A stretch of DNA of 64,000 bases from Tenacibaculum sp. M341 (GCF_004337695.1 NZ_SJXJ01000014.1:1-64000); one strand, 5' to 3'; counted from the stretch's first letter, positions 24,020-31,962 are shown. Notes: generated by a model not told the origin, from the letters alone. Translations and numbers: made by a program.

Positions 24020-24355
24020 ATGGAAAATCAAGACATAACAATAAAAATAACAGATAGAGAAGGTGTAACTCATGAAATTCAGGCGCCTACAGATATGAAC
24101 ATGAATTTAATGGAGGTTGTACGTTCGTTCGAGCTAGCTCCAGAAGGTACTGTCGGTATTTGTGGCGGAATGGCAATGTGTGCTTCATGTCAGTGTTATG
24201 TAAAATCAAATCATGAACTTCCAGAAATGTCTGATGAAGAAGATGCGATGTTAGCTGAAGCTTTTTATGTAGAGGATAATAGTCGTTTAGGTTGCCAAAT
24301 TCAGATGACACCAGATTTGGAAGGTTTAGAGGTGGAATTAGCTCCTGAAAGTTAA
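24020..24355 (+). CDS. [2Fe-2S] ferredoxin, adrenodoxin type
   Basis: The 111-residue protein has the cluster pattern C-x5-C-x2-C in ICGGMAMCASC (about 53-63) and the fourth cysteine in RLGCQIQM (about 92). This spacing marks the vertebrate/adrenodoxin-type ferredoxins rather than plant-type (C-x4-C). The acidic stretch MSDEEDAMLAEA is a typical partner-docking surface. It probably receives electrons from the FNR encoded at 22276. Confidence 0.93.
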   Translation: MENQDITIKITDREGVTHEIQAPTDMNMNLMEVVRSFELAPEGTVGICGGMAMCASCQCYVKSNHELPEMSDEEDAMLAEAFYVEDNSRLGCQIQMTPDLEGLEVELAPES

Positions 24356-24379
24356 TTTTTAATTATTCTAAATAAATTA

Positions 24380-24387
24380 TATATTTG
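24380..24387 (+). promoter_or_regulatory. -7 box (TATATTTG) for the small gene at 24392
   Basis: A perfect TAnnTTTG octamer ends 4 nt before the GTG at 24392, so transcription would start at the GTG (leaderless) or the true start is the ATG at 24422. No TTG lies at the usual upstream distance. Confidence 0.4.
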
Positions 24388-24391
24388 TGGC

Positions 24392-24694
24392 GTGAATAGT
24401 TTAGATGTTGAAACATATAATATGATGCTGGAAAAGATTACACTTTGTAGGTATAGATTGGTAACAAAAAATAAAGAAATTGATCTGAATTTTCCACAAT
24501 TGCTCCAATTACGACAAAAAGTAAACGAGTTAACAACTCCGGAGAAGTTGTATGACATCATAGAAAGTGAGAATTTTGTACTACTTTTTGTAGCAGACAA
24601 GCAACATTTATTGTATTTAGATATTCCTCAACTTCTTGATTTAAAGGAGGAAATTTTATGCTTTTTCTCTTGTCCTAAATTGGTTTTAATCTAA
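24392..24694 (+). CDS. Small protein of unknown function
   Basis: The ORF encodes up to 100 residues from GTG 24392, or 90 from ATG 24422 (MMLEKITLCRYRL). It is a mixed alpha/beta protein with no signal peptide. It contains LNFPQLLQLRQKVNEL and the similar DIPQLLDLKEEIL, two related FPQLL/IPQLL segments that suggest an internal repeat, and a hydrophobic FVLLFVADKQHLLYLD strand pair. I do not recognise a family. The promoter box 4 nt upstream of the GTG makes either a leaderless start or the internal ATG plausible. It lies between ferredoxin and ferritin, so an iron-related role is possible but unsupported. Confidence 0.7.
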   Translation: MNSLDVETYNMMLEKITLCRYRLVTKNKEIDLNFPQLLQLRQKVNELTTPEKLYDIIESENFVLLFVADKQHLLYLDIPQLLDLKEEILCFFSCPKLVLI

Positions 24695-24783
24695 ATAATA
24701 TACTTATTTAGACTTTTTTTAAATTTTGATTTCCAGTTTTTTAAGGTTCCTATTTATCGTACCTTTATATAAAATAATTTTCG

Positions 24784-25290
24784 ATGGAAACAATAGTAAG
24801 AAAGCAAATGATAATTCATCCAGACGTGATGGATTTATTAAATAATCAAATCGCATTAGAAATGAAAGCTTCTGCTTCTTATTTAGCTATGGCTTCTTGG
24901 TGCGATCAACGTGAATTGTTAAACAGTAAAGCCTTTTTCTACAAACAAGCAGAAGAAGAAAGAGAGCATGCAATGAAAATCTTTGAGTTTGTTAATGATA
25001 ATGGAGGTTCAGCAATTTCACCAAGTGTAAATAACATAAACAACGATTTTGATAGCTTAAGAGGTATTTATGAAGCTTCTTTAGATCAAGAAATTAATGT
25101 AACACAATCTATTTTTAATATCTTCAAAACAGCTAGAAAAGTAGACGATTTTGTAACTGAAATATTTTTACAATGGTTTATTACAGAGCAAGCTGAAGAA
25201 GAAGACAAGTTTAGGAGTCTTATTGATGTGTTTGATTTAATGGAAGGAATGCCATTAAAAATGATCGATGAAAGATTACCAAAAGAATAA
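24784..25290 (+). CDS. Ferritin (non-heme, FtnA-like)
   Basis: The 168-residue four-helix protein has the ferroxidase ligands of bacterial ferritins: ALEMKASASYLAMASWCD (Glu with downstream Tyr), EEEREHAMKIFEF (E..REH), and FITEQAEEEDKF in the third and fourth helices. It oxidises Fe(II) and stores it as a ferric mineral in a 24-mer cytosolic shell. It has no heme-ligand pattern of bacterioferritin. It lies in a block of iron-sulfur and ferredoxin genes and converges on the flavodoxin gene. Confidence 0.95.
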   Translation: METIVRKQMIIHPDVMDLLNNQIALEMKASASYLAMASWCDQRELLNSKAFFYKQAEEEREHAMKIFEFVNDNGGSAISPSVNNINNDFDSLRGIYEASLDQEINVTQSIFNIFKTARKVDDFVTEIFLQWFITEQAEEEDKFRSLIDVFDLMEGMPLKMIDERLPKE

Positions 25291-25330
25291 TTTTCACTCC
25301 GCATTACGATAACGATGTGTAAAGTTTCAA

Positions 25331-25361
25331 AATCTCGAGTAGTATTGCTCGAGATTTTTTT
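25331..25361 (+). terminator. Rho-independent terminator between ferritin and flavodoxin
   Basis: AATCTCGAG and CTCGAGATT form a perfect 9-bp stem (extended by A/T) around TAGTATTG and are followed by a T-run, between convergent genes. Confidence 0.85.
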
Positions 25362-25363
25362 AT

Positions 25364-25873
25364 TTAATTAAATAACGGTTCTATTTCTCCAATCCATTTT
25401 TCCAATCGTTCCTGAGTCAATTCAGGTTGATTATCTTCATCAATAGCTAAACCATAAAATAAATCTTCATTTTCAATTTTGGCTTTTGATTCTGTAAAAT
25501 CATAAGTATCAGTAGACCATTTTCCAATAATCTTTCCACCATTTTTAATAATAACTTCAGCTAACATTCCTACACCATCAATAAAATATTCACCATAACC
25601 ATATTGATCACCTAAGCCAAAAAGAGCTACCGTTTTGTTGGTAAAGTCTATTGTTTTAAAGTCGTCATAAAAGTTCTCCCAATCACTTTGTAAATCACCA
25701 TCGTACCAAGTTGACAAACCTAAAATAAGTTGATCAAATCTACTAAAGTCATTTATACTCACAACAGAAGCTTCAATTACTTCAATATCAACATCAATTA
25801 AATCAACAATAGTATGAGTAACTTCTTCAGTCATTCCAGTGTCAGAACCATAAATTAAACCTACTTTTTTCAT
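25364..25873 (-). CDS. fldA: Flavodoxin, long-chain
   Basis: The 169-residue protein binds FMN through the phosphate loop GSDTGMTEE (8-16), the LSTWYDGDLQSDW segment (53-65, isoalloxazine-stacking aromatic) and GLGDQYGYGEYFIDG (about 96-110). The length and the acidic insertion fit long-chain flavodoxins, which replace ferredoxin when iron is scarce. Its gene lies opposite ferritin and near ferredoxin and FNR. It is translationally coupled (ATGA overlap) to the upstream methyltransferase gene. Confidence 0.94.
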   Translation of the reverse strand: MKKVGLIYGSDTGMTEEVTHTIVDLIDVDIEVIEASVVSINDFSRFDQLILGLSTWYDGDLQSDWENFYDDFKTIDFTNKTVALFGLGDQYGYGEYFIDGVGMLAEVIIKNGGKIIGKWSTDTYDFTESKAKIENEDLFYGLAIDEDNQPELTQERLEKWIGEIEPLFN

Positions 25874-26523
25874 TTTTTTAATATTACAATATTATACTTT
25901 CTTTCTAATTTATCACCTGTTTTACTGATAGCTTCTTCTTTCTTTTCATGAATAGATGCTATGTGCAAATCTGTATTTAGAATAAGTTGTTCAAAACTAT
26001 CTTTGTTGTAAAGAGTGAATTTTTCTTTAACAAAGGGAAGTTTTTCCATAAAACTTTTGTCAGCAAAACAAATAGAACAGGTTCCATTTAATCTCAAAAC
26101 TCTACTAATTTCATTTAAAAATAGTTTTGGCTTTCTCCAAAAATAAATAGTATTTATGGTTGCTATTTTATCAAAGCTGTTGCTCGCATAAGGTATTATA
26201 ATACCATCATATAGCTTAAAATAACTACTATTAGTATTCTTTTGTTGCTTTTTGGCTTCTAAATACATTGTTTCAGATATTTCGATTCCGTGATAAGTTA
26301 TATTTTCAGCCAATGAAAAAACGTATTCCAAATGTGAGCAATTGCCATGACCAATTTCTAGTACATGATCATCATTCACTAAATTCAATGTGTCAAAAGA
26401 AGCTTTCGTCATGCTAAAGTTTCTTTCATGCATTTTTTCTCCCATTTGAATACCTTCAATCCCTTTTGGATTAGAAAGTTGTTGTTCTATTTTGAGAAGA
26501 TCATGAGTAGTAGTCTCTTTCAT
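25870..26523 (-). CDS. Class I SAM-dependent methyltransferase
   Basis: The 217-residue protein has the Rossmann methyltransferase motif I as VLEIGHGNCSHLEYVF (about 56-71), an acidic residue ending strand 2 in YHGIEISETM, and FDKIATINTIYFWRKP as motif IV/V. It belongs to the ubiE/Methyltransf_11 type group; the substrate is unknown. The ATG at 26523 (MKETTTHDLL) is preferred over one 21 bp upstream. On its strand a TAATTTTG box lies about 20 nt before the start (26551-26544). It overlaps the flavodoxin gene by 4 bp. Confidence 0.85.
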   Translation of the reverse strand: MKETTTHDLLKIEQQLSNPKGIEGIQMGEKMHERNFSMTKASFDTLNLVNDDHVLEIGHGNCSHLEYVFSLAENITYHGIEISETMYLEAKKQQKNTNSSYFKLYDGIIIPYASNSFDKIATINTIYFWRKPKLFLNEISRVLRLNGTCSICFADKSFMEKLPFVKEKFTLYNKDSFEQLILNTDLHIASIHEKKEEAISKTGDKLERKYNIVILKK

Positions 26524-26669
26524 TTTAAATATATAATTTATCACAAAATTAACTTATTTAGATTTAATTAAAATAAAACTATAGGTTAATACTTTCATAA
26601 ACTGTTTATTTTAAAGCAGAATTTATAAGAGATTAACGTAGTACTTAAGTAAAAAAGACTAGTTTTCTG

Positions 26670-26826
26670 TATATTTGTGCATGAACAACTAAAGATCTTA
26701 TAATGTATTGGTTAGGCTTACTATCGCATTTAAAGTTTATGATAAAACGAAACCCAGAGTAGTTTTTGTTTAATGTAACAAGTAATCAGTTTAAAAACTT
26801 GTTGGTGTTTATATTTAATAAACATC
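26670..26826 (+). promoter_or_regulatory. Promoter box and structured leader of the aromatic catabolism genes
   Basis: TATATTTG (26670-26677) lies 186 bp before the homogentisate dioxygenase ATG, giving a long leader for this genome. The leader holds a 19-codon ORF (26703-26762) followed by two adjacent hairpins: AACAAGT/ACTTGTT (26777-26783 with 26797-26803) and GGTGTTTAT/ATAAACATC (26804-26812 with 26818-26826). The layout resembles a translation-dependent attenuator, but there is no T-tract after the hairpins and no expression evidence. Confidence 0.35.
26703..26762 (+). CDS. Possible leader peptide ORF (19 codons)
   Basis: The ORF runs from ATG 26703 to TAG 26762 and encodes MYWLGLLSHLKFMIKRNPE. 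It starts about 20 nt after the expected transcription start and contains aromatic residues (Tyr2, Trp3, Phe12) upstream of genes that degrade tyrosine and tryptophan. Short ORFs arise by chance, so this is only suggestive. Confidence 0.2.
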   Translation: MYWLGLLSHLKFMIKRNPE

Positions 26827-26862
26827 AATACAGGTAATATTAATACATTAACGAATTATAAA

Positions 26863-28020
26863 ATGCCTTTTTATCATAAATTAGGAAAAATACCACCAAA
26901 GCGTCATACACAATTTCGCAAACCAAACGGAAATTTATACTATGAGCAATTATTTGGTACTATAGGGTTTGATGGAATGTCTTCGAATTTATACCATGAA
27001 CATCGCCCAACTCAAGTAAAAGAGATTAAAAAACAATATTCTGTAGCTCCCAAAATAGCTAAACATAATAACATTCAATCGTACCGATTTAGAGGATTTC
27101 AAGTGCCTCAAGAGAATGATTATTTAGAAAGTAGAAAAATAGTATTAACAAACTCTGATTGTAATATTATTTTATCGGCTCCAAAACAATCTACAACCGA
27201 CTACTTTTACAAAAATACAGATGCTGATGAAGTAATTTTTGTACATAAGGGAACAGGAAAATTAAGAACTCATATGGGAAATCTTGATTTTAAATATGGA
27301 GATTATCTAGTAATTCCTCGTGGAATGATTTATAAGCTAGATTTTGATACAGAAGATAATCGCTTGTTTATTGTAGAATCTTACAGACCTGTTTATACTC
27401 CGAAGCGATATAGAAACTGGTTTGGACAATTATTAGAGCATGCTCCTTTTTGCGAACGTGATATTCGTCAACCACAAGAATTAGAAACACACGATGAAGA
27501 AGGGGATTTTTTAATAAAAATAAAGAAGCAAGACGAAATTATAGAAATGGTATATGCTACACATCCTTTTGATGTAGTTGGTTATGACGGATTTAATTAT
27601 CCATATGCTTTTTCTATTCATGATTTTGAACCTATAACAGGTAGAATTCATCAACCGCCACCAGTGCATCAAACATTTGAAACAGATGCGTTTGTGATTT
27701 GTAGTTTTGTACCTCGTTTATACGATTACCATCCAAATTCAATTCCAGCACCATATAACCATAGTAATATAGATTCTGATGAAGTATTGTATTATGTTGA
27801 TGGAGATTTTATGAGTAGAAATGATATAGATGCAGGTCATATTTCATTACATCCAGCAGGAATACCTCATGGTCCACACCCTGGAGCTACTGAAAGAAGT
27901 ATTGGAAAAACAGAAACAGAGGAGTTAGCAGTAATGGTTGATACGTTTAAACCATTAAAGGTAACAGAAGAGGCAATGAAGATTGCAGATGAAGACTATT
28001 ATAAGTCATGGTTGGAGTAA
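26863..28020 (+). CDS. hmgA: Homogentisate 1,2-dioxygenase
   Basis: The 385-residue cupin-type Fe(II) enzyme opens the homogentisate ring to maleylacetoacetate in tyrosine and phenylalanine catabolism. Family landmarks include the N-terminal QFRKPNGNLYYEQLFG, HKGTGKLRTHMGNLDFKYGDY (cupin strand set), VVGYDGFNYPYAFSIHDFEP, and the iron site in PYNHSNIDSDEVLYY (His, Glu) and HPAGIPHGPHPG (His). It is somewhat shorter than the approximately 440-residue mammalian enzyme, as is usual for flavobacterial forms. It leads the aromatic catabolism cluster. Confidence 0.95.
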   Translation: MPFYHKLGKIPPKRHTQFRKPNGNLYYEQLFGTIGFDGMSSNLYHEHRPTQVKEIKKQYSVAPKIAKHNNIQSYRFRGFQVPQENDYLESRKIVLTNSDCNIILSAPKQSTTDYFYKNTDADEVIFVHKGTGKLRTHMGNLDFKYGDYLVIPRGMIYKLDFDTEDNRLFIVESYRPVYTPKRYRNWFGQLLEHAPFCERDIRQPQELETHDEEGDFLIKIKKQDEIIEMVYATHPFDVVGYDGFNYPYAFSIHDFEPITGRIHQPPPVHQTFETDAFVICSFVPRLYDYHPNSIPAPYNHSNIDSDEVLYYVDGDFMSRNDIDAGHISLHPAGIPHGPHPGATERSIGKTETEELAVMVDTFKPLKVTEEAMKIADEDYYKSWLE

Positions 28021-28079
28021 CACTTTAATGTATCAATTTAGAAGCTAGAAAAGAGAAATAAGAAAAAAGACAAATTAAA

Positions 28080-28439
28080 ATGAACAATAGAAAAAGACAT
28101 AATTATAAGAACCTTAAAATTTGGAATTTAGGAGTTGAGATTGTAGATGACGTATATAAGACTACTGATTTATTCCCAAAAGAAGAAAAATTTGGTTTAG
28201 TATCTCAAATTAATAGATGTTCAGTTTCTATTCCTAGTAATATAGCTGAAGGATCATCGAGAACTGATAAGTCTTTTTCTCATTTTTTAGATATTTCCCT
28301 AGGTTCATCATTTGAACTGGAAACACAATTAATAATTGCTTTTAAAAGAAATTATATAACAAATGAACAAATAGAAAAGTTAGAGTATAAAATAGCAGAG
28401 TTTCAAAAAATGACAATGAGTTTTCAAAATAAACTATAA
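28080..28439 (+). CDS. Four-helix-bundle protein (23S rRNA intervening-sequence/Avd-like family)
   Basis: The 119-residue protein has the family pattern KNLKIWNLGVEIVDDVY, FPKEEKFGLVSQINRCSVSIPSNIAEGSSR and a helical C-terminus. This family is encoded in 23S rRNA intervening sequences and is widespread as orphan genes in Bacteroidota; its molecular role is unclear, though the related Avd protein of diversity-generating retroelements binds nucleic acid. It interrupts the catabolic genes between hmgA and hppD. The flanks carry imperfectly complementary purine/pyrimidine tracts (28047-28075 and about 28440-28470), suggesting it arrived as a small mobile cassette. No reverse transcriptase is nearby. 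Confidence 0.88.
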   Translation: MNNRKRHNYKNLKIWNLGVEIVDDVYKTTDLFPKEEKFGLVSQINRCSVSIPSNIAEGSSRTDKSFSHFLDISLGSSFELETQLIIAFKRNYITNEQIEKLEYKIAEFQKMTMSFQNKL

Positions 28440-28486
28440 AGTCTCTTATCTCTATTCTAATTTCTCTATTCAAATTAAGACTAACA

Positions 28487-29650
28487 ATGAGTAATAAAGA
28501 AATAAAATCAGTAAACTACGGTTTAGAAAAAATATTTGAAGGAGCACAAGATTTCCTTCCACTTTTAGGAACAGATTATGTTGAGTTTTATGTAGGTAAT
28601 GCAAAACAGTCTGCTCACTATTATAAAACAGCATTCGGATTTCAATCATATGCTTACAAAGGATTAGAAACAGGATCTACTGATTCAGTAAGTTATGTGT
28701 TAAAACAAGATAAGATTCGTTTAGTTTTAACAACACCATTAAATAGTAAATCACCAATTAATGATCATATAGTTAAACATGGTGATGGCGTAAAAGTTGT
28801 AGCACTTTGGGTAGAAGATGCTCGTAAAGCTTGGGAAGAAACTACAAAACGTGGTGCAAAGTCTTATATGGTACCTACTGTAGAGAAAGATGAGCATGGA
28901 GAGGTAGTAAGAGCAGGTATTTTTACTTACGGAGAAACAGTTCATATGTTTGTAGAGCGTAAAAATTATAATGGAGCTTTTTTACCAGGCTTCATGGAAT
29001 GGAAATCAGATTACAATCCACCATCAGCAGGTTTAAAATATATTGACCACATGGTTGGAAACGTAGGTTGGAACCAAATGAATAAATGGGTGAAATGGTA
29101 TGAAGATGTAATGGGATTTGTAAACTTTTTATCTTTTGACGACAAACAAATACATACCGAGTATTCAGCTTTAATGAGTAAAGTAATGAGTAACGGTAAT
29201 GGACGTATTAAGTTTCCTATAAATGAGCCAGCTAAAGCAGCAAAACGTTCGCAAATTGAAGAGTATTTAGATTTTTATGAAGGTGAAGGAGTGCAGCATA
29301 TTGCAGTTGCTACTGACGATATAGTAAAAACAGTAAGTCAGTTAAAAGCAAGTGGAGTAGAGTTTTTACCGCCTCCACCACAGTCATATTACGATATGAT
29401 TCCAGAACGTTTAGGTGAGCATATGGAAATAATGAAAGAAGATATTTCTAAATTACAAGAATTATCTATCTTGGTCGATGCGGATGAAGAGGGGTATTTA
29501 TTACAGATTTTTACAAAACCAGTTGAAGATAGACCAACATTGTTTTTTGAAATAATTCAAAGAATGGGAGCAAGAGGATTTGGAGCTGGTAATTTTAAAG
29601 CGTTGTTTGAATCAATAGAAAGAGAACAACAACGAAGAGGAACTTTATAA
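28487..29650 (+). CDS. hppD: 4-hydroxyphenylpyruvate dioxygenase
   Basis: The 387-residue enzyme converts 4-hydroxyphenylpyruvate to homogentisate, the substrate of the upstream hmgA product. It has the two-fold VOC architecture: DYVEFYVGNAKQSAHYY in the N-terminal half, and the iron ligands in YIDHMVGNV (His), GVQHIAVATDDI (His) and LFFEIIQRMGARGFGAGNF (Glu) in the C-terminal half. The C-terminal GAxGFGxGNFKALFE block is diagnostic. The length is normal. Confidence 0.96.
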   Translation: MSNKEIKSVNYGLEKIFEGAQDFLPLLGTDYVEFYVGNAKQSAHYYKTAFGFQSYAYKGLETGSTDSVSYVLKQDKIRLVLTTPLNSKSPINDHIVKHGDGVKVVALWVEDARKAWEETTKRGAKSYMVPTVEKDEHGEVVRAGIFTYGETVHMFVERKNYNGAFLPGFMEWKSDYNPPSAGLKYIDHMVGNVGWNQMNKWVKWYEDVMGFVNFLSFDDKQIHTEYSALMSKVMSNGNGRIKFPINEPAKAAKRSQIEEYLDFYEGEGVQHIAVATDDIVKTVSQLKASGVEFLPPPPQSYYDMIPERLGEHMEIMKEDISKLQELSILVDADEEGYLLQIFTKPVEDRPTLFFEIIQRMGARGFGAGNFKALFESIEREQQRRGTL

Positions 29651-29654
29651 AAAA

Positions 29655-29725
29655 TTAGATACCAGAGCAAAGAACCAAGAGTCAAGACATTATTTTGTCT
29701 TGTATCTTGGTTCTTATTTCTCTAA
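29655..29725. repeat. Long dispersed-type hairpin after hppD
   Basis: AAGAACCAAGA (29670-29680) pairs with TCTTGGTTCTT (29705-29715), inside which CAAGACA (29683-29689) pairs with TGTCTTG (29696-29702); outer TTAGA/TCTAA also match. The repetitive CAAGA/CCAAGA wording is typical of intergenic palindromes I recall from Flavobacteriaceae. It may terminate the hmgA-hppD transcript or only attenuate reading into the next gene. Confidence 0.65.
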
Positions 29726-29747
29726 TCTTATACTTTAAAAGAAACAA

Positions 29748-30665
29748 ATGAACAAAGAGGAGCTTTTAAAAGCCATTGAAGAAAAATACGAAAAGCTAGG
29801 TGTACCTGTAGAGGCAATGCTAGAAGGATTGTTATGGAGTAAGCCAATTACATATTGGGATTATATTCAAACAGATGCATTATTAGGCTTACAAATACCA
29901 AGAACAACAGAGCCAGATGAAATGGTGTTTATCATGTATCATCAGGTAAATGAATTGTTATTTAAAATGGTATTATGGGAAATAGATCAGGTAGCGAAGA
30001 GTAATGAAATATCTGCAGAAAAGTTTTCAAAGCATTTAATGAGAATTAGTCGTTATTTTGATGTGCTATGCAATTCATTCAATGTAATGGCTGAGGGTAT
30101 GGATGTAGATCAGTATTTAAAGTTTAGAAATACTTTAACTCCTGCTAGTGGATTCCAGAGTGCTCAATATAGAAAAGTAGAATTCGCATCAACAGAATTA
30201 ATTAATTTAATTGATGTAAGATTTAGAGGTTCTATTGATCGTAATTCGTCTTTTAAAAATGCTTACGACCATTTATACTGGCAAGCTGCTGGTAAAAATT
30301 ATACTACCGGACAAAAAACGACACTTCTTACTTTATTTGAGAAAAAATATATGGGTGAATTTATAGAGTTTATGGAAGATTATAACGATATAAATTTATC
30401 AAAGAAGTTTCAGCAATTACCACAAGAAATTCAAGAAGATGAAGCTTTAGTAAAAGCAATGAGACATTACGATTATACAGTAAATGTAAAATGGGTAATG
30501 GCACATTATAATGCTGCGGGTAAATATTTAGGAGGAAGCGATAAAGATATTGAAGCAACAGGAGGAAGTAGTTGGCGTAAATATTTACATCCAAAATACC
30601 AAAGAAGAGTATTTTTCCCTTACTTATGGAGTAAAGAGGAATTAGAAAATTGGGGAACTTTTTAA
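29748..30665 (+). CDS. kynA: Tryptophan 2,3-dioxygenase
   Basis: The 305-residue heme dioxygenase opens the indole ring of tryptophan to N-formylkynurenine. Visible landmarks are MFIMYHQVNELLFK-like (FIMYHQVNELLFKMVLWE, about 61-78, substrate pocket His), RNTLTPASGFQSAQYR (about 127-142) and the C-terminal MAHYNAAGKYLGG...TGGSSWRKYL with the proximal heme His region. It follows hppD by 97 bp across the hairpin and is followed directly by an AraC regulator. Confidence 0.94.
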   Translation: MNKEELLKAIEEKYEKLGVPVEAMLEGLLWSKPITYWDYIQTDALLGLQIPRTTEPDEMVFIMYHQVNELLFKMVLWEIDQVAKSNEISAEKFSKHLMRISRYFDVLCNSFNVMAEGMDVDQYLKFRNTLTPASGFQSAQYRKVEFASTELINLIDVRFRGSIDRNSSFKNAYDHLYWQAAGKNYTTGQKTTLLTLFEKKYMGEFIEFMEDYNDINLSKKFQQLPQEIQEDEALVKAMRHYDYTVNVKWVMAHYNAAGKYLGGSDKDIEATGGSSWRKYLHPKYQRRVFFPYLWSKEELENWGTF

Positions 30666-30680
30666 AAAATAACTTGCTTT

Positions 30681-31529
30681 TTGGCTATTCAAGAAATAAA
30701 AACATATGATTTTCAAAACGTTTTTTCACTACAGTTAGTAGATTTTGAAAAAGCGTGTGTTGTTAATGAACCTAAACAGGTTGATGATTATAAAATTTTT
30801 TGGATAAAAGAAGGTAAGGGAGTTTATAATATTGATTTTAAGAGTTATTCTTTTGATGGGAATGTATTGTTTTTCCTTTCTCCAGGTCAGGTTTTTACAG
30901 TAGAGTCTGAAAAGATTAAGGAAGCATATCAATTAAATTTTACGAAAGATTTTTATTGCATTCAAACGCACGATACTGAAATAGCGTGTAACGGAGTGCT
31001 GTTTAATAATGTATATGAAACACCTTTTGTGGTTCCATCACAAAAAGATACTAATAAGCTTAATTTTATTTTAGAAAGTTTAATCGAAGAATTCGAGTTA
31101 GATGAAACGGCTCAATATGATATGTTGCAGTCGTTTTTAAAACAATTTATAATTTATTCAGTAAGAATAAAAAAAGAGTTTGACACTATTAAAGAAGACG
31201 CTGAAACTAAATTATTCAAAGATTTTAGCTTATTAGTAGAGCAAAACTTTAAAAAACTGCATAGCGTAACAGATTATGCTAACAGATTAGGAGTGTCGCC
31301 AAAATCACTTACAAAACACTTTCAAAAAATAGGCACACAAACACCAAGTGATTTTATTAAAAGTAGAATTATAACAGAAGCTAAACGATTGTTAATATAT
31401 TCTACAGAACCAGTAAAGCATATCGCTTTTGAGTTGGGTTTTAATGATCCAGCTTATTTTTCACGCTTCTTTACAAAATCTGAAGGAAGCTCTCCAGCAC
31501 AATTTAAAAAACAAACAAAACATAATTAG
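30681..31529 (+). CDS. AraC-family transcriptional regulator
   Basis: The 282-residue protein has an N-terminal cupin-like sensor domain (about 10-130; KEGKGVYNIDFKSYSFDGNVLFFLSPGQ) and a C-terminal AraC domain (about 180-278; VTDYANRLGVSPKSLTKHFQK and PVKHIAFELGFNDPAYFSRFF). The start is TTG at 30681: it follows the kynA stop by 15 bp, a stop lies in frame just upstream, and no ATG occurs until far inside the domain. Its position at the end of the aromatic catabolism cluster suggests it controls those genes; that is inference. Unlike the pair at 9779, it is soluble. Confidence 0.9.
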   Translation: MAIQEIKTYDFQNVFSLQLVDFEKACVVNEPKQVDDYKIFWIKEGKGVYNIDFKSYSFDGNVLFFLSPGQVFTVESEKIKEAYQLNFTKDFYCIQTHDTEIACNGVLFNNVYETPFVVPSQKDTNKLNFILESLIEEFELDETAQYDMLQSFLKQFIIYSVRIKKEFDTIKEDAETKLFKDFSLLVEQNFKKLHSVTDYANRLGVSPKSLTKHFQKIGTQTPSDFIKSRIITEAKRLLIYSTEPVKHIAFELGFNDPAYFSRFFTKSEGSSPAQFKKQTKHN

Positions 31530-31642
31530 TCTACTGTTAAAATATATTTGAAGACGGATTTTAATTGTTTGTCTACTTGTTCATTTTAGTATTGTTATAT
31601 GGATTAGTTTAATGCTAGAATTAATCTTAAATCACAACAATC

Positions 31643-31849
31643 ATGTTTAAAAACATTTCGAAATTAGGAACGGTATTAAAGGTAAATGAATTAAAAAAAG
31701 TTAATGGAGGAATACGCTTTTGTCAGTATTATCTTTTTAATGTAACAGAAACAGTATGTCAATATTATAATGGTCATTATTTTCCACATGACAGTAGATG
31801 TTTAGTTGGGGATCCTCAATGTGATGCTCCAGTTCCTGTTGAATTATAA
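31643..31849 (+). CDS. Double-glycine-leader cysteine-containing peptide (bacteriocin-like precursor)
   Basis: The 68-residue product has an N-terminal leader MFKNISKLGTVLKVNELKKV followed by NGG (residues 21-23). The LKKVNGG ending is the standard double-glycine leader processed by C39-peptidase ABC exporters. The predicted mature peptide of about 45 residues has four cysteines (27, 39, 53, 60), enough for two disulfides, plus aromatic residues and a Pro-rich end. No exporter, immunity or modification gene is adjacent, so export would need a transporter elsewhere. Similar short peptides are annotated bacteriocin-like in Flavobacteria. It could also be a signalling peptide. Confidence 0.7.
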   Translation: MFKNISKLGTVLKVNELKKVNGGIRFCQYYLFNVTETVCQYYNGHYFPHDSRCLVGDPQCDAPVPVEL

Positions 31850-31962
31850 TGACATCTATTTTAAATGTAATGAGATTTAGTTGAAAAGTGAAGCTATTTA
31901 AAACGGTATTAATTTATATAATAATAAATAACGTTTAGTTTTCATTTTTGTAAAACATTGTC

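Noticed and set aside
28080-28439. A diversity-generating retroelement, because the four-helix protein resembles Avd.
   Set aside because: No reverse transcriptase and no template/variable repeat pair were seen nearby.
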